NCBI GenBank assembly: GCA_963827065.1
Contig: CAWGZM010000012.1
Location: forward strand, 124,001-188,000
Direction: 5' to 3'
Origin: JACVRW01 sp963827065
GTDB lineage: Bacteria > Actinomycetota > Thermoleophilia > Solirubrobacterales > Thermoleophilaceae
DNA length: 64,000 nt
Notes under the pieces: generated by a model
The model's input: the letters and a program-made list of their open reading frames with translations, nothing else
What the model was told of the DNA's origin: nothing
The model's database searches: none
Position numbers and translations under genes: made by a program
In this document: piece after piece, positions 41,113 to 49,191 of the stretch
Numbering within the stretch: position 1 is the stretch's first letter
Layout of the letters: every line of letters starts with the position of its first letter

Positions 41113-42087
41113 TCACCCGAGCAGCCCCAATGCGTCGAGGTCGCGCCGCAGCTCGTCGCGCTCGTCGCCGGCGAGCGCTACGAGCGGCGGACGGACCGGG
41201 CCCTGCGGCAGCCCCATCAGGCCGAGCCACTCCTTGAGCTGCGCGATCGGAATCGTGCCGTGCTCGGTCCAGGGGGTGCGCATCCAGCGATCGAAGGCGT
41301 CGCGCGCCGGTTCGAGGCGCGCGCTGATCGCGCGGGCGCGGTCGAGGTCGCCGGCGTCGGCGAGCCGCGTGTAATCGGCGACCGGAGTGCTGCCTGGGGC
41401 CTGGTAGAGCGCGAGCGCGGGCGTCGACATGAGCGACTGGAAGCCGTGCTCGGTGTGCAGCTCGAGCCAGTCGCGCTCGGACGCGTCGGTGACGACGATG
41501 CGGTCGCCGGCCAGCTCCTGCACGCGCAGCAGGTGCTCGCGCCCGCGCGGGTTCTTGATGCCGCAGACGATGTCGAGCTCCGCGAGCTCGTCGATCAGCT
41601 CCGGCGACAGTGAGCTGCCCGAGTAGCTCGTGTTGAAGAGGAACATCGGCAGCGACACGGCCGCGTCGAGACGCCGGTACCACTCGCGCACCAGGTCGTC
41701 GGGAAGGCCGGGCGGGTAGTACGGGTTCATCGCGATGCCGAACTCGATGCCCTGCTCCGAGGCCTGCTCGGCGAGCGCCACGGTGTCGGCGAAGACGTGG
41801 TGCGCCACCTGGGCCATCACCGGGACGCGGCCGCCGGCGCGCTCGGCGACGAGCTCGTGGACGCGCATGCGCTCGCCGAGCGAGAGCGCCCAGAACTCCC
41901 CCATCACCCCGCCGCAGAAGATGCCGTCGACGCCCAGTGCTTCCACGTAGTGCTCGACCGACGCCGCGAGCAGGTCCTCCTCGACGTGGCGGCCGTCATC
42001 GCTGAAAGGTGTGGGAATGGCGATCCACAGACCGCGCACGCGCTCGCGTGCCAGCGCCTTCGCCGCGCTGAGGACGGCCGTGCTCAC
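41113..42087 (-). CDS. DapA/NAL-superfamily lyase with Tyr-to-Phe change
   Basis: 324 aa from GTG 42087 (GTGA overlap with livF). (Beta/alpha)8 lyase: GLWIAIPTPFSDDGRHVEED start, the carboxylate-binding region CGGVMGEFWAL, and the Schiff-base lysine, Lys 178, in VCGIKNPRG. The tyrosine that normally relays protons (YN in the LYN/IYN motif) is Phe 151 here (MFLFNTSYSG). This argues against diaminopimelate synthesis and for a changed retro-aldol, hydratase or decarboxylase reaction on a 2-oxo acid. Its place between the importer and the catabolic genes supports a degradative role. It should not be called dapA. Confidence 0.88.
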   Translation of the reverse strand: MSTAVLSAAKALARERVRGLWIAIPTPFSDDGRHVEEDLLAASVEHYVEALGVDGIFCGGVMGEFWALSLGERMRVHELVAERAGGRVPVMAQVAHHVFADTVALAEQASEQGIEFGIAMNPYYPPGLPDDLVREWYRRLDAAVSLPMFLFNTSYSGSSLSPELIDELAELDIVCGIKNPRGREHLLRVQELAGDRIVVTDASERDWLELHTEHGFQSLMSTPALALYQAPGSTPVADYTRLADAGDLDRARAISARLEPARDAFDRWMRTPWTEHGTIPIAQLKEWLGLMGLPQGPVRPPLVALAGDERDELRRDLDALGLLG

Positions 42088-42827
42088 GCCGGGGCGGCCT
42101 GCTGCTTCGACTGCTCGATCGTGCCGCCGAAGTAGAGCGCGGCCATCTCGGGGTTGTTCAGGACGTCGGACGCGGCGCCGGTCAGCATCACCCGGCCGCT
42201 CTCCATCACGATCCCCTGGCTCGCCATGCGCAGGCCGAAGCGCACGTTCTGCTCGACGAGCAGGATCGTCTTGCCCGCGTCGGTCATCACCCTCACGGAC
42301 TCGGCGACGTGCTTCAGCGCCTTCGGGTCGAGCCCGAGCGACGGCTCGTCGAGCAGCACCAGCTGCGGCTCGAGCATCAGCGAGCGTGCGAACTCGACCA
42401 TGCGCCGCTGGCCGCCCGACAGGTTCCCCGCCTTGTCGGCGGCGCGCTCCTTGACGACCGGGAACAGCTCGGCGACCTCGTCGTAGCGGGCGCGCACGTA
42501 GTCGCGGTCGCGACGCCGGATGTACGCGCCCATGAGCACGTTCTCCCGGACCGTGATGTTCGGGAAGAGGGCGTTCGACTGCGGCACCTGCGAGACGCCC
42601 ATGGCGAGGATGCGCGAAGGGTGCAGGCCGCAGACCGACTCGCCCTGCAGCTCGATCTCGCCTACGCGCGGCTCGATCAGGCCGCTGACCGCCTTCAGCA
42701 CGGTCGACTTGCCGGCGCCGTTGGGGCCGACGATGCAGCACACCGAGCCGGTCGGCACGTCGAGGTCGACGTCCTGGAGAACGTCGCCGCCGCCGTAGCC
42801 GGCGAACACTCCCTTCATGGTCAGCAT
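42084..42827 (-). CDS. livF: Branched-chain-type ABC transporter ATPase (LivF)
   Basis: 247 aa. Walker A IVGPNGAGKSTVLKAV, signature NLSGGQRRMVE, Walker B LVLLDEPSLGLD and the LivF-type H-loop region ILLVEQNVRF. With the LivG half of the upstream fusion it energises a HAAT-family importer. An AGGAGG site lies 9 nt before ATG 42827. That site sits in one arm of a long inverted repeat filling the livG-livF gap (42830-42992), so translation may be gated by RNA folding. It overlaps the DapA-like gene by 4 bp. Confidence 0.93.
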   Translation of the reverse strand: MLTMKGVFAGYGGGDVLQDVDLDVPTGSVCCIVGPNGAGKSTVLKAVSGLIEPRVGEIELQGESVCGLHPSRILAMGVSQVPQSNALFPNITVRENVLMGAYIRRRDRDYVRARYDEVAELFPVVKERAADKAGNLSGGQRRMVEFARSLMLEPQLVLLDEPSLGLDPKALKHVAESVRVMTDAGKTILLVEQNVRFGLRMASQGIVMESGRVMLTGAASDVLNNPEMAALYFGGTIEQSKQQAAPA

Positions 42828-42829
42828 CT

Positions 42830-42992
42830 AGTGGTGCCTCCTGTAAGTCCGTGCCAGGTTCGGCGAGTTCCGGAGGCCGCCAGGCAAGGACGCAGGGAGG
42901 GTGCAATGCGTGAGGCATTGCCCCGACCGAGGACGCCGGATGGCGGCCTCCGGAGCCGCCGAAGCGGGTGCGGGTTTGCAGGAGGTACCACT
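42830..42992 (-). promoter_or_regulatory. Intercistronic inverted-repeat RNA element that can sequester the livF ribosome site
   Basis: The whole livG-livF gap is an imperfect palindrome. Outer arms, plus-strand AGTGGTGCCTCCTG (42830-42843) and CAGGAGGTACCACT (42979-42992), pair at 13 of 14 positions plus one G-U. Inner arms are TTCGGCG (42859-42865) with CGCCGAA (42957-42963) and CCGGAGGCCGCCA (42870-42882) with TGGCGGCCTCCGG (42941-42953). A central hairpin is GCAATGC (42903-42909) with GCATTGC (42915-42921). In the minus-strand mRNA the livF Shine-Dalgarno AGGAGG (42842-42837) lies in the 3' outer arm, opposite an anti-SD ACCTCCT. It could be a translational switch, a processing/stability hairpin or a MITE-like insertion. 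Confidence 0.7.
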
Positions 42993-42994
42993 GG

Positions 42995-44800
42995 TCACGC
43001 CTCCACCGGTTGCTCGAGCCGGAAGTCCTCGCCGAGGTAGGCGTCGAGGACCTTCGGGTCGTTCTGGATCTCGTCAGGGGTGCCTTTCGCGATCGTGTCG
43101 CCGCGGGCGAGGACCTGGACCGGGTTGCAGAGGCCCAGGACGAACGGCATGTTGTGCTCGACGATCAGGAAGGTCTTGCCCTGAGCGTTGAGCTCGCGGA
43201 TCATCTCGCCGATCCGCTCGATCAGCGTCGGGTTGATGCCGCCCGCCGGCTCGTCGAGCATGATCAGCTTCGGGTCGAGCATCAGGATCTGGGCCAGCTC
43301 CACGAGCTTCATCTGCCCGAAGGAGAGGTCAGAGCAGGGCTGGTCGCGGTACTTCCTCATCCCCACGAAATCGAGCAGCTCCTCGGCGCGCTCGGCCTCG
43401 GGTCCGCTGACCGCGTCGGCGGCGAGCTGGCCGAGCCGGAACGAGGGCAGCGGTGCCACCACGTTCTCGAGCACGGTCATCTGCTTGAACAGGCGCGTGA
43501 TCTGGAAGGTGCGGCCGAGGCCGAGGTGAGCGCGCGCCCACGGCTTCATGCCGTCGATGCGCCTGCCCTCGAACCAGACCTCGCCGGCGTTCGGCCGCAT
43601 CGTCCCGTCGACCAGGTTGAAGACGGTCGTCTTGCCGGAGCCGTTCGGGCCGATCAGCGCCGTGATCGATCCCTCGGGCACGACGAAGCTCGCGCCGTCG
43701 ACCGCGCGCACGCCGCCGAAGCGCCGCTCGAGCTCCTTGACCTCGAGCAGCGGCGGGCCGTCTGCGGGCGGCGGCGGCCCGGCGGGTGCGGCGCGCGCGG
43801 CGAGGTCGATGCCTGCCAGCCGCTCGCCGGCGAGACCGGCCTCGCCGCGCCGGCGCCAGCGCGCGATCCACTCATCCACGGTCGGGATGATCCCGCGCGA
43901 CATGAACAGCACCACGAGCGCGAGCAGCCCGCCGAAGACGAGCAGGCGGGAGTTGCCGCCGCCGAGGTCGTTGTTCGAGAACTCGTTCAGCCCCTCGACG
44001 ATGAAGGCGCCGAGCACCGGCCCCCAGAGCGTCGCGCGCCCGCCCAGCAGCAGCGACAGGATGATCTGGACGCTCAGCAGGATGTTGAACATCCCGATCG
44101 GGTCGATGAAGGCGAGGTAGTAGCCGTACACGCCGCCCGCCATCCCGACGAAGACGGCGCTGGCGGCGAAGGCGAGGATCTTGTAGACGCGCGTGTTGAC
44201 GCCGACGGTCGCGGCCTTGTCCTCGTCCTCGCGGATCGCGATCAGGCCCATGCCGAACTTGTTGCGCCTGATCCACCACGACATCAGCATCGATGCCGCG
44301 AGGATGCCCATCAGCGAGTAGTAGAAGGGCCAGTACTGGATGTCGATGCTCCACGTGGGGAGCGGCAGCGTGATCCCGCCGGTGCCGTTCGTCAGCGAGT
44401 CCCAGTTGGTCGCGACGATCTGCAGCAGGAACAGGAAGGCGATCGTGAGGATCACGAACGAGTGGCCCCGGGCGCGCATCGCCACGACTCCGAGCAGGGC
44501 CGCGAACAGCGCCGCCACGACGCCGGCGGCGCCGATCCACAGCCAGGGCGAGCCGCCGACCTTCGTCACGCCGATCCCGACCACGTAGGCGCCCAGCCCC
44601 AGGAAGGCGCCCTGGCCGAGCGAGACGTAGCCCGCGTAGCCGGTGATGATGTTCAGCCCCACCGCCCCGACGGCGAAGACCATCGAGAGGATGATCATGT
44701 TCTGGTAGTAGAGGTCGTCGGAGAGCAGCGGGTAGATCCCGACGAGGACCACGGCCAGCACCGCCAGCCAGGTCCAGGGGGAGCGGAGCCGGGCGCTCAT
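42995..44800 (-). CDS. Branched-chain-type ABC transporter permease-ATPase fusion (LivM-LivG)
   Basis: 601 aa from ATG 44800. The N-terminal half (about 1-325) is a LivM permease with roughly nine helices and the motif NIITGYAGYVSLGQGAFLGL, plus AIREDEDKAATVGVNTRVYK in the EAA-like loop. A Pro/Ala linker (APAGPPPPADGPPLLEVKEL) joins it to a LivG ATPase with Walker A ALIGPNGSGKTTVFNLV, signature LSFGQMKLVEL (a LivG-type variant) and Walker B LIMLDEPAGGINP. Both halves are complete, so this is a true domain fusion. It overlaps livH by 4 bp. The livF gene follows after the structured 167-bp gap. Confidence 0.93.
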   Translation of the reverse strand: MSARLRSPWTWLAVLAVVLVGIYPLLSDDLYYQNMIILSMVFAVGAVGLNIITGYAGYVSLGQGAFLGLGAYVVGIGVTKVGGSPWLWIGAAGVVAALFAALLGVVAMRARGHSFVILTIAFLFLLQIVATNWDSLTNGTGGITLPLPTWSIDIQYWPFYYSLMGILAASMLMSWWIRRNKFGMGLIAIREDEDKAATVGVNTRVYKILAFAASAVFVGMAGGVYGYYLAFIDPIGMFNILLSVQIILSLLLGGRATLWGPVLGAFIVEGLNEFSNNDLGGGNSRLLVFGGLLALVVLFMSRGIIPTVDEWIARWRRRGEAGLAGERLAGIDLAARAAPAGPPPPADGPPLLEVKELERRFGGVRAVDGASFVVPEGSITALIGPNGSGKTTVFNLVDGTMRPNAGEVWFEGRRIDGMKPWARAHLGLGRTFQITRLFKQMTVLENVVAPLPSFRLGQLAADAVSGPEAERAEELLDFVGMRKYRDQPCSDLSFGQMKLVELAQILMLDPKLIMLDEPAGGINPTLIERIGEMIRELNAQGKTFLIVEHNMPFVLGLCNPVQVLARGDTIAKGTPDEIQNDPKVLDAYLGEDFRLEQPVEA

Positions 44801-45681
44801 GCCGTGGCCACGTCCTCGCGCAGGCGCGAGCCGAGCAGGCCCTGCGGCCGCAAGAGCAGCACGATGATCACGACGACGTAGGGCACCGCGGTAGCCCATT
44901 CAGGCCCTATGTAGGTGACGGTCATCGTCTCGGCGACCCCTAGCGCGAGGGCGCCGACCACCGCCCCCGGCAGCGAGCCCATGCCGCCCAGCACGATGAT
45001 GCCGAGCAGACGCGCTATCCACTGGTAGTGCGAGCCGGGCAGGAACGGATAGAGCACGCTCGCGATCGAGCCGCCGGCGCCGGCGCTCGCCACGCCGATG
45101 GCGAACGTCAGCGTCGCCACGGCCCCGACGTTCACGCCAACGAGCTCGGCGCCCTGCGGGTTCACCGCGCTCGCGCGGATCGCTCGGCCGAGCCACGTCC
45201 AGGTGAGGATCGCGTAGAGGCCGCACAGCACCACGATCGCCACGAGGCCGCCGTAGACCTGGGCCTTCGGCAGGAACAGCTCGCCGATCGAGAACGACTG
45301 ATTGCCGTAGGCGGGGCGGACCGAGTGCGAGGTGTTGCCCCAGATCTCGCCCATCAGCCCCTCGAGCACCAGCGCGAGCCCGAACGTGAGCAACACCGTC
45401 GCAGCAGGCGGCGCCCTCCGGATCCGGCCGACCGCGGTCAGGTAGAGCAGCCAGCCGAACACGAACATCGCCGGCGTGGTGATCAGGATCGCGACCAGCG
45501 GATCCATGCCGGTCGACTCCCACAGCGACCAGGTGAGGAAGGCCGCGAAGATCAGGAACGCCCCGTGCGCGATGTTGATCACGTTCATCACGCCGAAGAT
45601 CAACGTCAGCCCCGACGCGAGCAGGGCATAGACGCCGCCGATCAGGAGGCCGAGGATCAGTGCTTGGAGGAACTCGGTCAA
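44797..45681 (-). CDS. livH: Branched-chain-type ABC transporter permease (LivH)
   Basis: 294 aa with about eight hydrophobic segments. The LivH hallmarks GLLIGGVYALLASGLTLIFG and NVINIAHGAFLIFAAFL at the N-terminus and LLGIIVLGGMGSLPGAVVGA in the EAA-like loop are clear. It pairs with the LivM half of the fusion protein. HAAT permeases carry amino acids, amides, urea, short carboxylates and aromatic compounds, so the family does not fix the substrate. It lies 59 bp after livK and overlaps the LivM-LivG gene by 4 bp. Confidence 0.93.
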   Translation of the reverse strand: MTEFLQALILGLLIGGVYALLASGLTLIFGVMNVINIAHGAFLIFAAFLTWSLWESTGMDPLVAILITTPAMFVFGWLLYLTAVGRIRRAPPAATVLLTFGLALVLEGLMGEIWGNTSHSVRPAYGNQSFSIGELFLPKAQVYGGLVAIVVLCGLYAILTWTWLGRAIRASAVNPQGAELVGVNVGAVATLTFAIGVASAGAGGSIASVLYPFLPGSHYQWIARLLGIIVLGGMGSLPGAVVGALALGVAETMTVTYIGPEWATAVPYVVVIIVLLLRPQGLLGSRLREDVATA

Positions 45682-45740
45682 AGCATCACGCGCGGCGGGT
45701 GGCCCGCGGGGAAAGTATCCCCGCGGGCCTCACCTCCTAC

Positions 45741-46985
45741 CTAGTTGGACACCCCCGGGTCCCACCTAGTCAGGATCTCTTCAGTCGTCGCGGCTTCCTC
45801 GGGCAGGATGATCTCCGGCACGCCGCTCTGCCACTGGCCGGCGAGGAACTCGCCCGTCGGGGCGCCCGTCTCGTCCCAGCTGAGCGGGCCGAGGATGGTG
45901 TCCACCTCGTTCTCGCGGAGCCAGTCGGCCAGCTTCAGCTGGTCGTCCCGCTCGACGGAGCCGACCCCCTTCACGGCAGCCTCGAGCACCTGCGCGGCGG
46001 CGTAACCGTCCGCGGCGTCCTCGGGCACCTCGTTGCCGCCGAACATCTCCTGGTACTTGGCGACGAACTCCTCGTTGCCCGGCGTACTCGCCTCCTTGCT
46101 GTGACTCACGCCGTAGAAGATGCCCTCGGTCGCGTCCTTGCCGATCGCCTTGGCGTACTGGTCGCCGAGCGATGGCGCGGTCGTCTGGTAGAGCATCTGC
46201 GGGATGAAGTTGGCCTTCAGCAGCGCGCGGACCATGCCGACGCCGTCCTCGAAGGTCGCGCCGTGGACGACGAGATCGGCGCCGCTCGACTTGACCGCGT
46301 TCGCGATCGCGTCGTAGTTCGGGTTGTCGATCGTGTAGGTCTCGCGGTAGACGGTCTTGATGCCGGCCGCCGAGAGCTTCTTCTCGATGCCCTCGGAGGT
46401 GGGCTGCGCGAACGGGTCGTCGAGCGTCGGGTAGGCGGCCGTCTTGGGCCGCTCGCTCTCGGGCAGCTCGGTGGTCAGCCAGTTGGCCCAGGCATCGCCC
46501 TGCTTGTCGGCCGTGGCCTGCTGGGCGAAGAAGAGGTACTTGAAGCCACGATCGAAGAGCTCGGGCGCGCCGCCGGCGGGCTCGACGAAGAGCATCCGGT
46601 TGCGCTCGGCCACAGCCGAGGCGGGCAGGTTGAGCAGCGACGAGAACGTGCCGAGCAGCAGATCGACCTTGTCCTGGCTGATCAGCGCGTTGTAATCGGC
46701 CACGATGGTGTTCTGGTTGGACGCATCGTCCTTGATCACCATCTCGACGTTGCGCCCGTCGATCAGGCCGCCCTTCTCGTTGACGAGCGCCTCCCAGACC
46801 TTGTAGCCCTGCTGGGCCGCCTTGCCGGGCTCGGAGAACTCGCCCGTCAGGGGAAGCGAGGCGCCGACCTTGATGGTCTCGCCACCGCCGCCACCACCGC
46901 CGTCGTCATCGTCGTCACCGCAGCCGGCGACGACCAGCATCGCCAGCGCCAGCAGCGCGAGAGCGAGCCAACCACGCTTACTCAT
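45741..46985 (-). CDS. Branched-chain-type ABC transporter substrate-binding lipoprotein (LivK type)
   Basis: 414 aa from ATG 46985. Lipoprotein signal with lipobox VVAGC, then an Asp/Gly-rich tether (GCGDDDDDGGGGGGG). The type I periplasmic-binding fold starts IKVGASLPLTGEFSEPGKAA, with NQNTIVADYNALISQDKVDL and LYQTTAPSLGDQYAKAIG further on. It is the first gene of the 14-gene operon. Two tandem LacI-type operators lie 100-127 bp upstream. The ligand is unknown: family members bind branched amino acids, amides, urea, and aromatic or alicyclic acids. Confidence 0.92.
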   Translation of the reverse strand: MSKRGWLALALLALAMLVVAGCGDDDDDGGGGGGGETIKVGASLPLTGEFSEPGKAAQQGYKVWEALVNEKGGLIDGRNVEMVIKDDASNQNTIVADYNALISQDKVDLLLGTFSSLLNLPASAVAERNRMLFVEPAGGAPELFDRGFKYLFFAQQATADKQGDAWANWLTTELPESERPKTAAYPTLDDPFAQPTSEGIEKKLSAAGIKTVYRETYTIDNPNYDAIANAVKSSGADLVVHGATFEDGVGMVRALLKANFIPQMLYQTTAPSLGDQYAKAIGKDATEGIFYGVSHSKEASTPGNEEFVAKYQEMFGGNEVPEDAADGYAAAQVLEAAVKGVGSVERDDQLKLADWLRENEVDTILGPLSWDETGAPTGEFLAGQWQSGVPEIILPEEAATTEEILTRWDPGVSN

Positions 46986-47085
46986 TCGATCTCCTCCACT
47001 CGTTCGCTCGAGCCGGCGCGACCGACGGCGGGAGCTTGTCCTCTCAACCGTGGCCGTGAAGGGAATGTGCCCCTCCAGGTCGGGT

Positions 47086-47112
47086 TGCAAACGTTTGCTG
47101 CAATCGTGTGCA
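47086..47112. promoter_or_regulatory. Two tandem LacI-type operators for the 14-gene operon
   Basis: Site 1, TGCAAACGTTTGCT (47086-47099), and site 2, TGCAATCGTGTGCA (47099-47112), share one base and are offset by 13 bp. Both follow the TGCAANCGNTTGCA pattern with one mismatch each. They stand about 100 bp before livK and next to a -10-like TAGGCT on the minus strand. The same 13-bp tandem spacing recurs at 50066-50092, suggesting cooperative binding of two repressor dimers. Confidence 0.82.
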
Positions 47113-47171
47113 GCCTACGTCGTCCGCGCGGGGCTTGTCAACCGGCGCGCGCCCCGACCCGAAGCGGCCAC

Positions 47172-47204
47172 CCGGGCCGGGGATCGGGCGGATCCCCGGC
47201 CCGG
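47172..47204 (-). terminator. Strong hairpin after the second ABC transporter operon
   Basis: Arms CCGGGCCGGGGATC (47172-47185) and GATCCCCGGCCCGG (47191-47204) pair perfectly over 14 bp around a GGGCG loop. It begins 8 bp downstream of the stop of the minus-strand binding-protein gene (47213) and lies before the livK operators. It should end transcription of the upstream operon and insulate livK. No T-tract is present. Confidence 0.75.
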
Positions 47205-47212
47205 TCACGCGC

Positions 47213-48283
47213 CTACTTGCCGTAGCTCTCCGCGGCCGCCTCGACCTCGGCACGGTCGAAGTCGTTGATCTCCGCGATCAGCTCGTCGTTGAGGGCAGCG
47301 TCGACGTTCCCCTTCTCGTCGAGGATTCCCGCCGCGACGAGCACGTCCTGGCCGGTCGACCACACCTCCGGGCGCAGATCGCCGATGCGCTGCGGGTCGT
47401 CGGGCTTCATCAGGTCGATTGCCAGATCGAGCGTCGCCTCGCCGCTCGCCTCGTTGCGCCACTCGGCGGGCACCCGGTCGCGCACGATCTGCTCGACCAC
47501 CTCGCGGTTGACCTGCCCGACGTGCTGGCCCTTGGCCCAGGCGCGCAGGAAGCCGACTATCGCCTTGCGCTTCTCCTGAAGCGTGTCCGGCAGGACGACC
47601 AGCGGGTTGCCGTCGATCTGGCCCACGTCGTCGGGGGTGATGTTGCGTAGCTCGACGCCGTTCGCCCCGAGCGCCGTGAAGTCGGACGCGTTGCCGACGT
47701 AGGCGTCGATCGTGCCGTCCTCGAACGACTTCGCGATGAGCGGTCCGCTCGTGCCGATCACGGCCGTCTCGACGTCGTCCTTCGAGATTCCCGCCGAATC
47801 CAGCATCGCGTCGACGAGCCGGGTGCTCTCCTCGGACTCGAGCCCGATCGTCTTGCCCTCGACGCCCGAGAAGTCCTGGATGTCGCTGTCCGCGGGCACC
47901 ACGATGCCTGCCGTGTTCGTGTGCTGTGGGCTGAAGATGACCTCGTGCTCGCCGCCCTTCTCACGCGCGAGGATCACCTCGTCCACGTCCGCGAACGCCA
48001 TGTCCGCGTCGCCGTTGTCGAGGAACGCCGTGGCGGCGATCTCTTCGGCGGCCGGTGCAAGATCGGGGCTCACCCCCTCCTCCTCGAAGAAGCCGAGCTC
48101 CTCCGCTACGAGCGGCGGGTAGAACAGCGTCGACTCGGGGGTCGGCAGGTTGTAGACGACCTCCTCCGTGCCGCCGCCTCCGTTGCTCCCGCCCCCGTCG
48201 TCGTCGTCGTCATCCCCGCAGCCGACGCCCACAGCGATCACGCCTGCGGCCATCAGGGCCGGTACGCGCTTCAAGTTGAACAC
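47213..48283 (-). CDS. ABC transporter substrate-binding lipoprotein (NMT1/THI5/SsuA-like)
   Basis: 356 aa from GTG 48283, with AGGAGGAG upstream. Lipoprotein signal ending in VGVGCG, then a D/G-rich tether like that of LivK. The type II periplasmic fold has an NMT1-like start (STLFYPPLVAEELGFFEEEG), EEIAATAFLDNGDADMAFAD and GKTIGLESEESTRLVDAMLD. This family binds taurine, alkanesulfonates, nitrate, thiamine pyrimidines or aromatic acids. It is the last gene of a three-gene transporter operon with LacI-type operators and is followed by a strong hairpin terminator. Confidence 0.9.
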   Translation of the reverse strand: MFNLKRVPALMAAGVIAVGVGCGDDDDDDGGGSNGGGGTEEVVYNLPTPESTLFYPPLVAEELGFFEEEGVSPDLAPAAEEIAATAFLDNGDADMAFADVDEVILAREKGGEHEVIFSPQHTNTAGIVVPADSDIQDFSGVEGKTIGLESEESTRLVDAMLDSAGISKDDVETAVIGTSGPLIAKSFEDGTIDAYVGNASDFTALGANGVELRNITPDDVGQIDGNPLVVLPDTLQEKRKAIVGFLRAWAKGQHVGQVNREVVEQIVRDRVPAEWRNEASGEATLDLAIDLMKPDDPQRIGDLRPEVWSTGQDVLVAAGILDEKGNVDAALNDELIAEINDFDRAEVEAAAESYGK

Positions 48284-48285
48284 TC

Positions 48286-49191
48286 CTACTCTCCTCCTAA
48301 TCCCCGCCCCGCCAACGTGGGGCGTGGCTTTGACGAGACGCCTCCATCGCGTCCGAGCTTCTTCTCCGCCCTGGCCGCGCGGCGTCGCGAGCGCGCGATC
48401 AGCCGGTTGTCGTGCAGCCAGAAGACCGTGGTGCGCTCGAGCCACTCCATGAACCCGTAGAGCAGCAGTCCGAGCAGCATCAGCATCACGATCACCGCAA
48501 AGGCGTCGGCGATGGCGAGCTGGCTCGAGAACTGCTGCACGAGCACGCCGAGGCCGCGCTCCGCCGAGATGAACTCGCCGACGACGGCGCCCACGAGCGA
48601 CAGGCCGGCGGCGGTTTTGAGACCGGCGAACATCACGGGCAGCGAGCTCGGCACCATCAGATGCACGAAGGTCTGCCACCTGTTCGCGCCGAGCGACCGG
48701 AACATCTCGCGCGCCTCCTCGTCGACCGTGACGATGCCCGTCAGCGCGTTCACGTAGACGGGGAAGAACGCGATGATCGCCGCGATCCAGATCTTCGAGC
48801 TGTAGCCGAACCCCGCCCACGCGATGATCAGCGGCGCGATCGCGATGCGCGGCGTCACCTGCAGCGCCACCGCGTACGGGTTCAGCATCTGGCGCATCGT
48901 CGTCGAGAGCCCCGCCGGGATCGCGAGCGCCAGCCCCAGCACCGACCCGAGCACGAAGCCGGCGACGGCCTCCCAGAGCGTTGCGGCGGCGTCATCCCAG
49001 ACGAAGTCGCTCTGGATCAGCTCCCAGAACGAGACCGCGATGTCCTCGGGCTGGGGAAGGATGCTCTCGGAGACCCAGCCGACCGCGAGCGCCAGCTTCC
49101 ACACCAGGATGATCAGGACGAGGAAGAGGAGCGGCGGCCACAGGCGGCGCGCGAGGCGGGCCGGCGAGAGAGCGTGCCGGATCCTATTCAT
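48286..49191 (-). CDS. ABC transporter permease (SsuC/TauC-like)
   Basis: 301 aa. About six membrane helices, starting LWPPLLFLVLIILVWKLALA. It has the EAA-type loop EEAREMFRSLGANRWQTFVH and the family pattern VVGEFISAERGLGVLVQQFS, typical of nitrate/taurine/alkanesulfonate permeases. The C-terminus is a basic cytoplasmic tail of about 45 residues, longer than usual. It overlaps the ATPase gene by 8 bp, and its stop is 2 bp from the binding-protein start, so the three genes form one operon. Confidence 0.92.
   Translation of the reverse strand: MNRIRHALSPARLARRLWPPLLFLVLIILVWKLALAVGWVSESILPQPEDIAVSFWELIQSDFVWDDAAATLWEAVAGFVLGSVLGLALAIPAGLSTTMRQMLNPYAVALQVTPRIAIAPLIIAWAGFGYSSKIWIAAIIAFFPVYVNALTGIVTVDEEAREMFRSLGANRWQTFVHLMVPSSLPVMFAGLKTAAGLSLVGAVVGEFISAERGLGVLVQQFSSQLAIADAFAVIVMLMLLGLLLYGFMEWLERTTVFWLHDNRLIARSRRRAARAEKKLGRDGGVSSKPRPTLAGRGLGGE

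Noticed and set aside
41113..42087. Annotating dapA
   Set aside because: The catalytic Tyr is Phe and the gene lies in a catabolic operon.
42968..44881. Long plus-strand open frame opposite the LivM-LivG fusion
   Set aside because: The translation is low-complexity (H, R, D, A rich) and mirrors the codons of the real gene; there is no ribosome site or motif.
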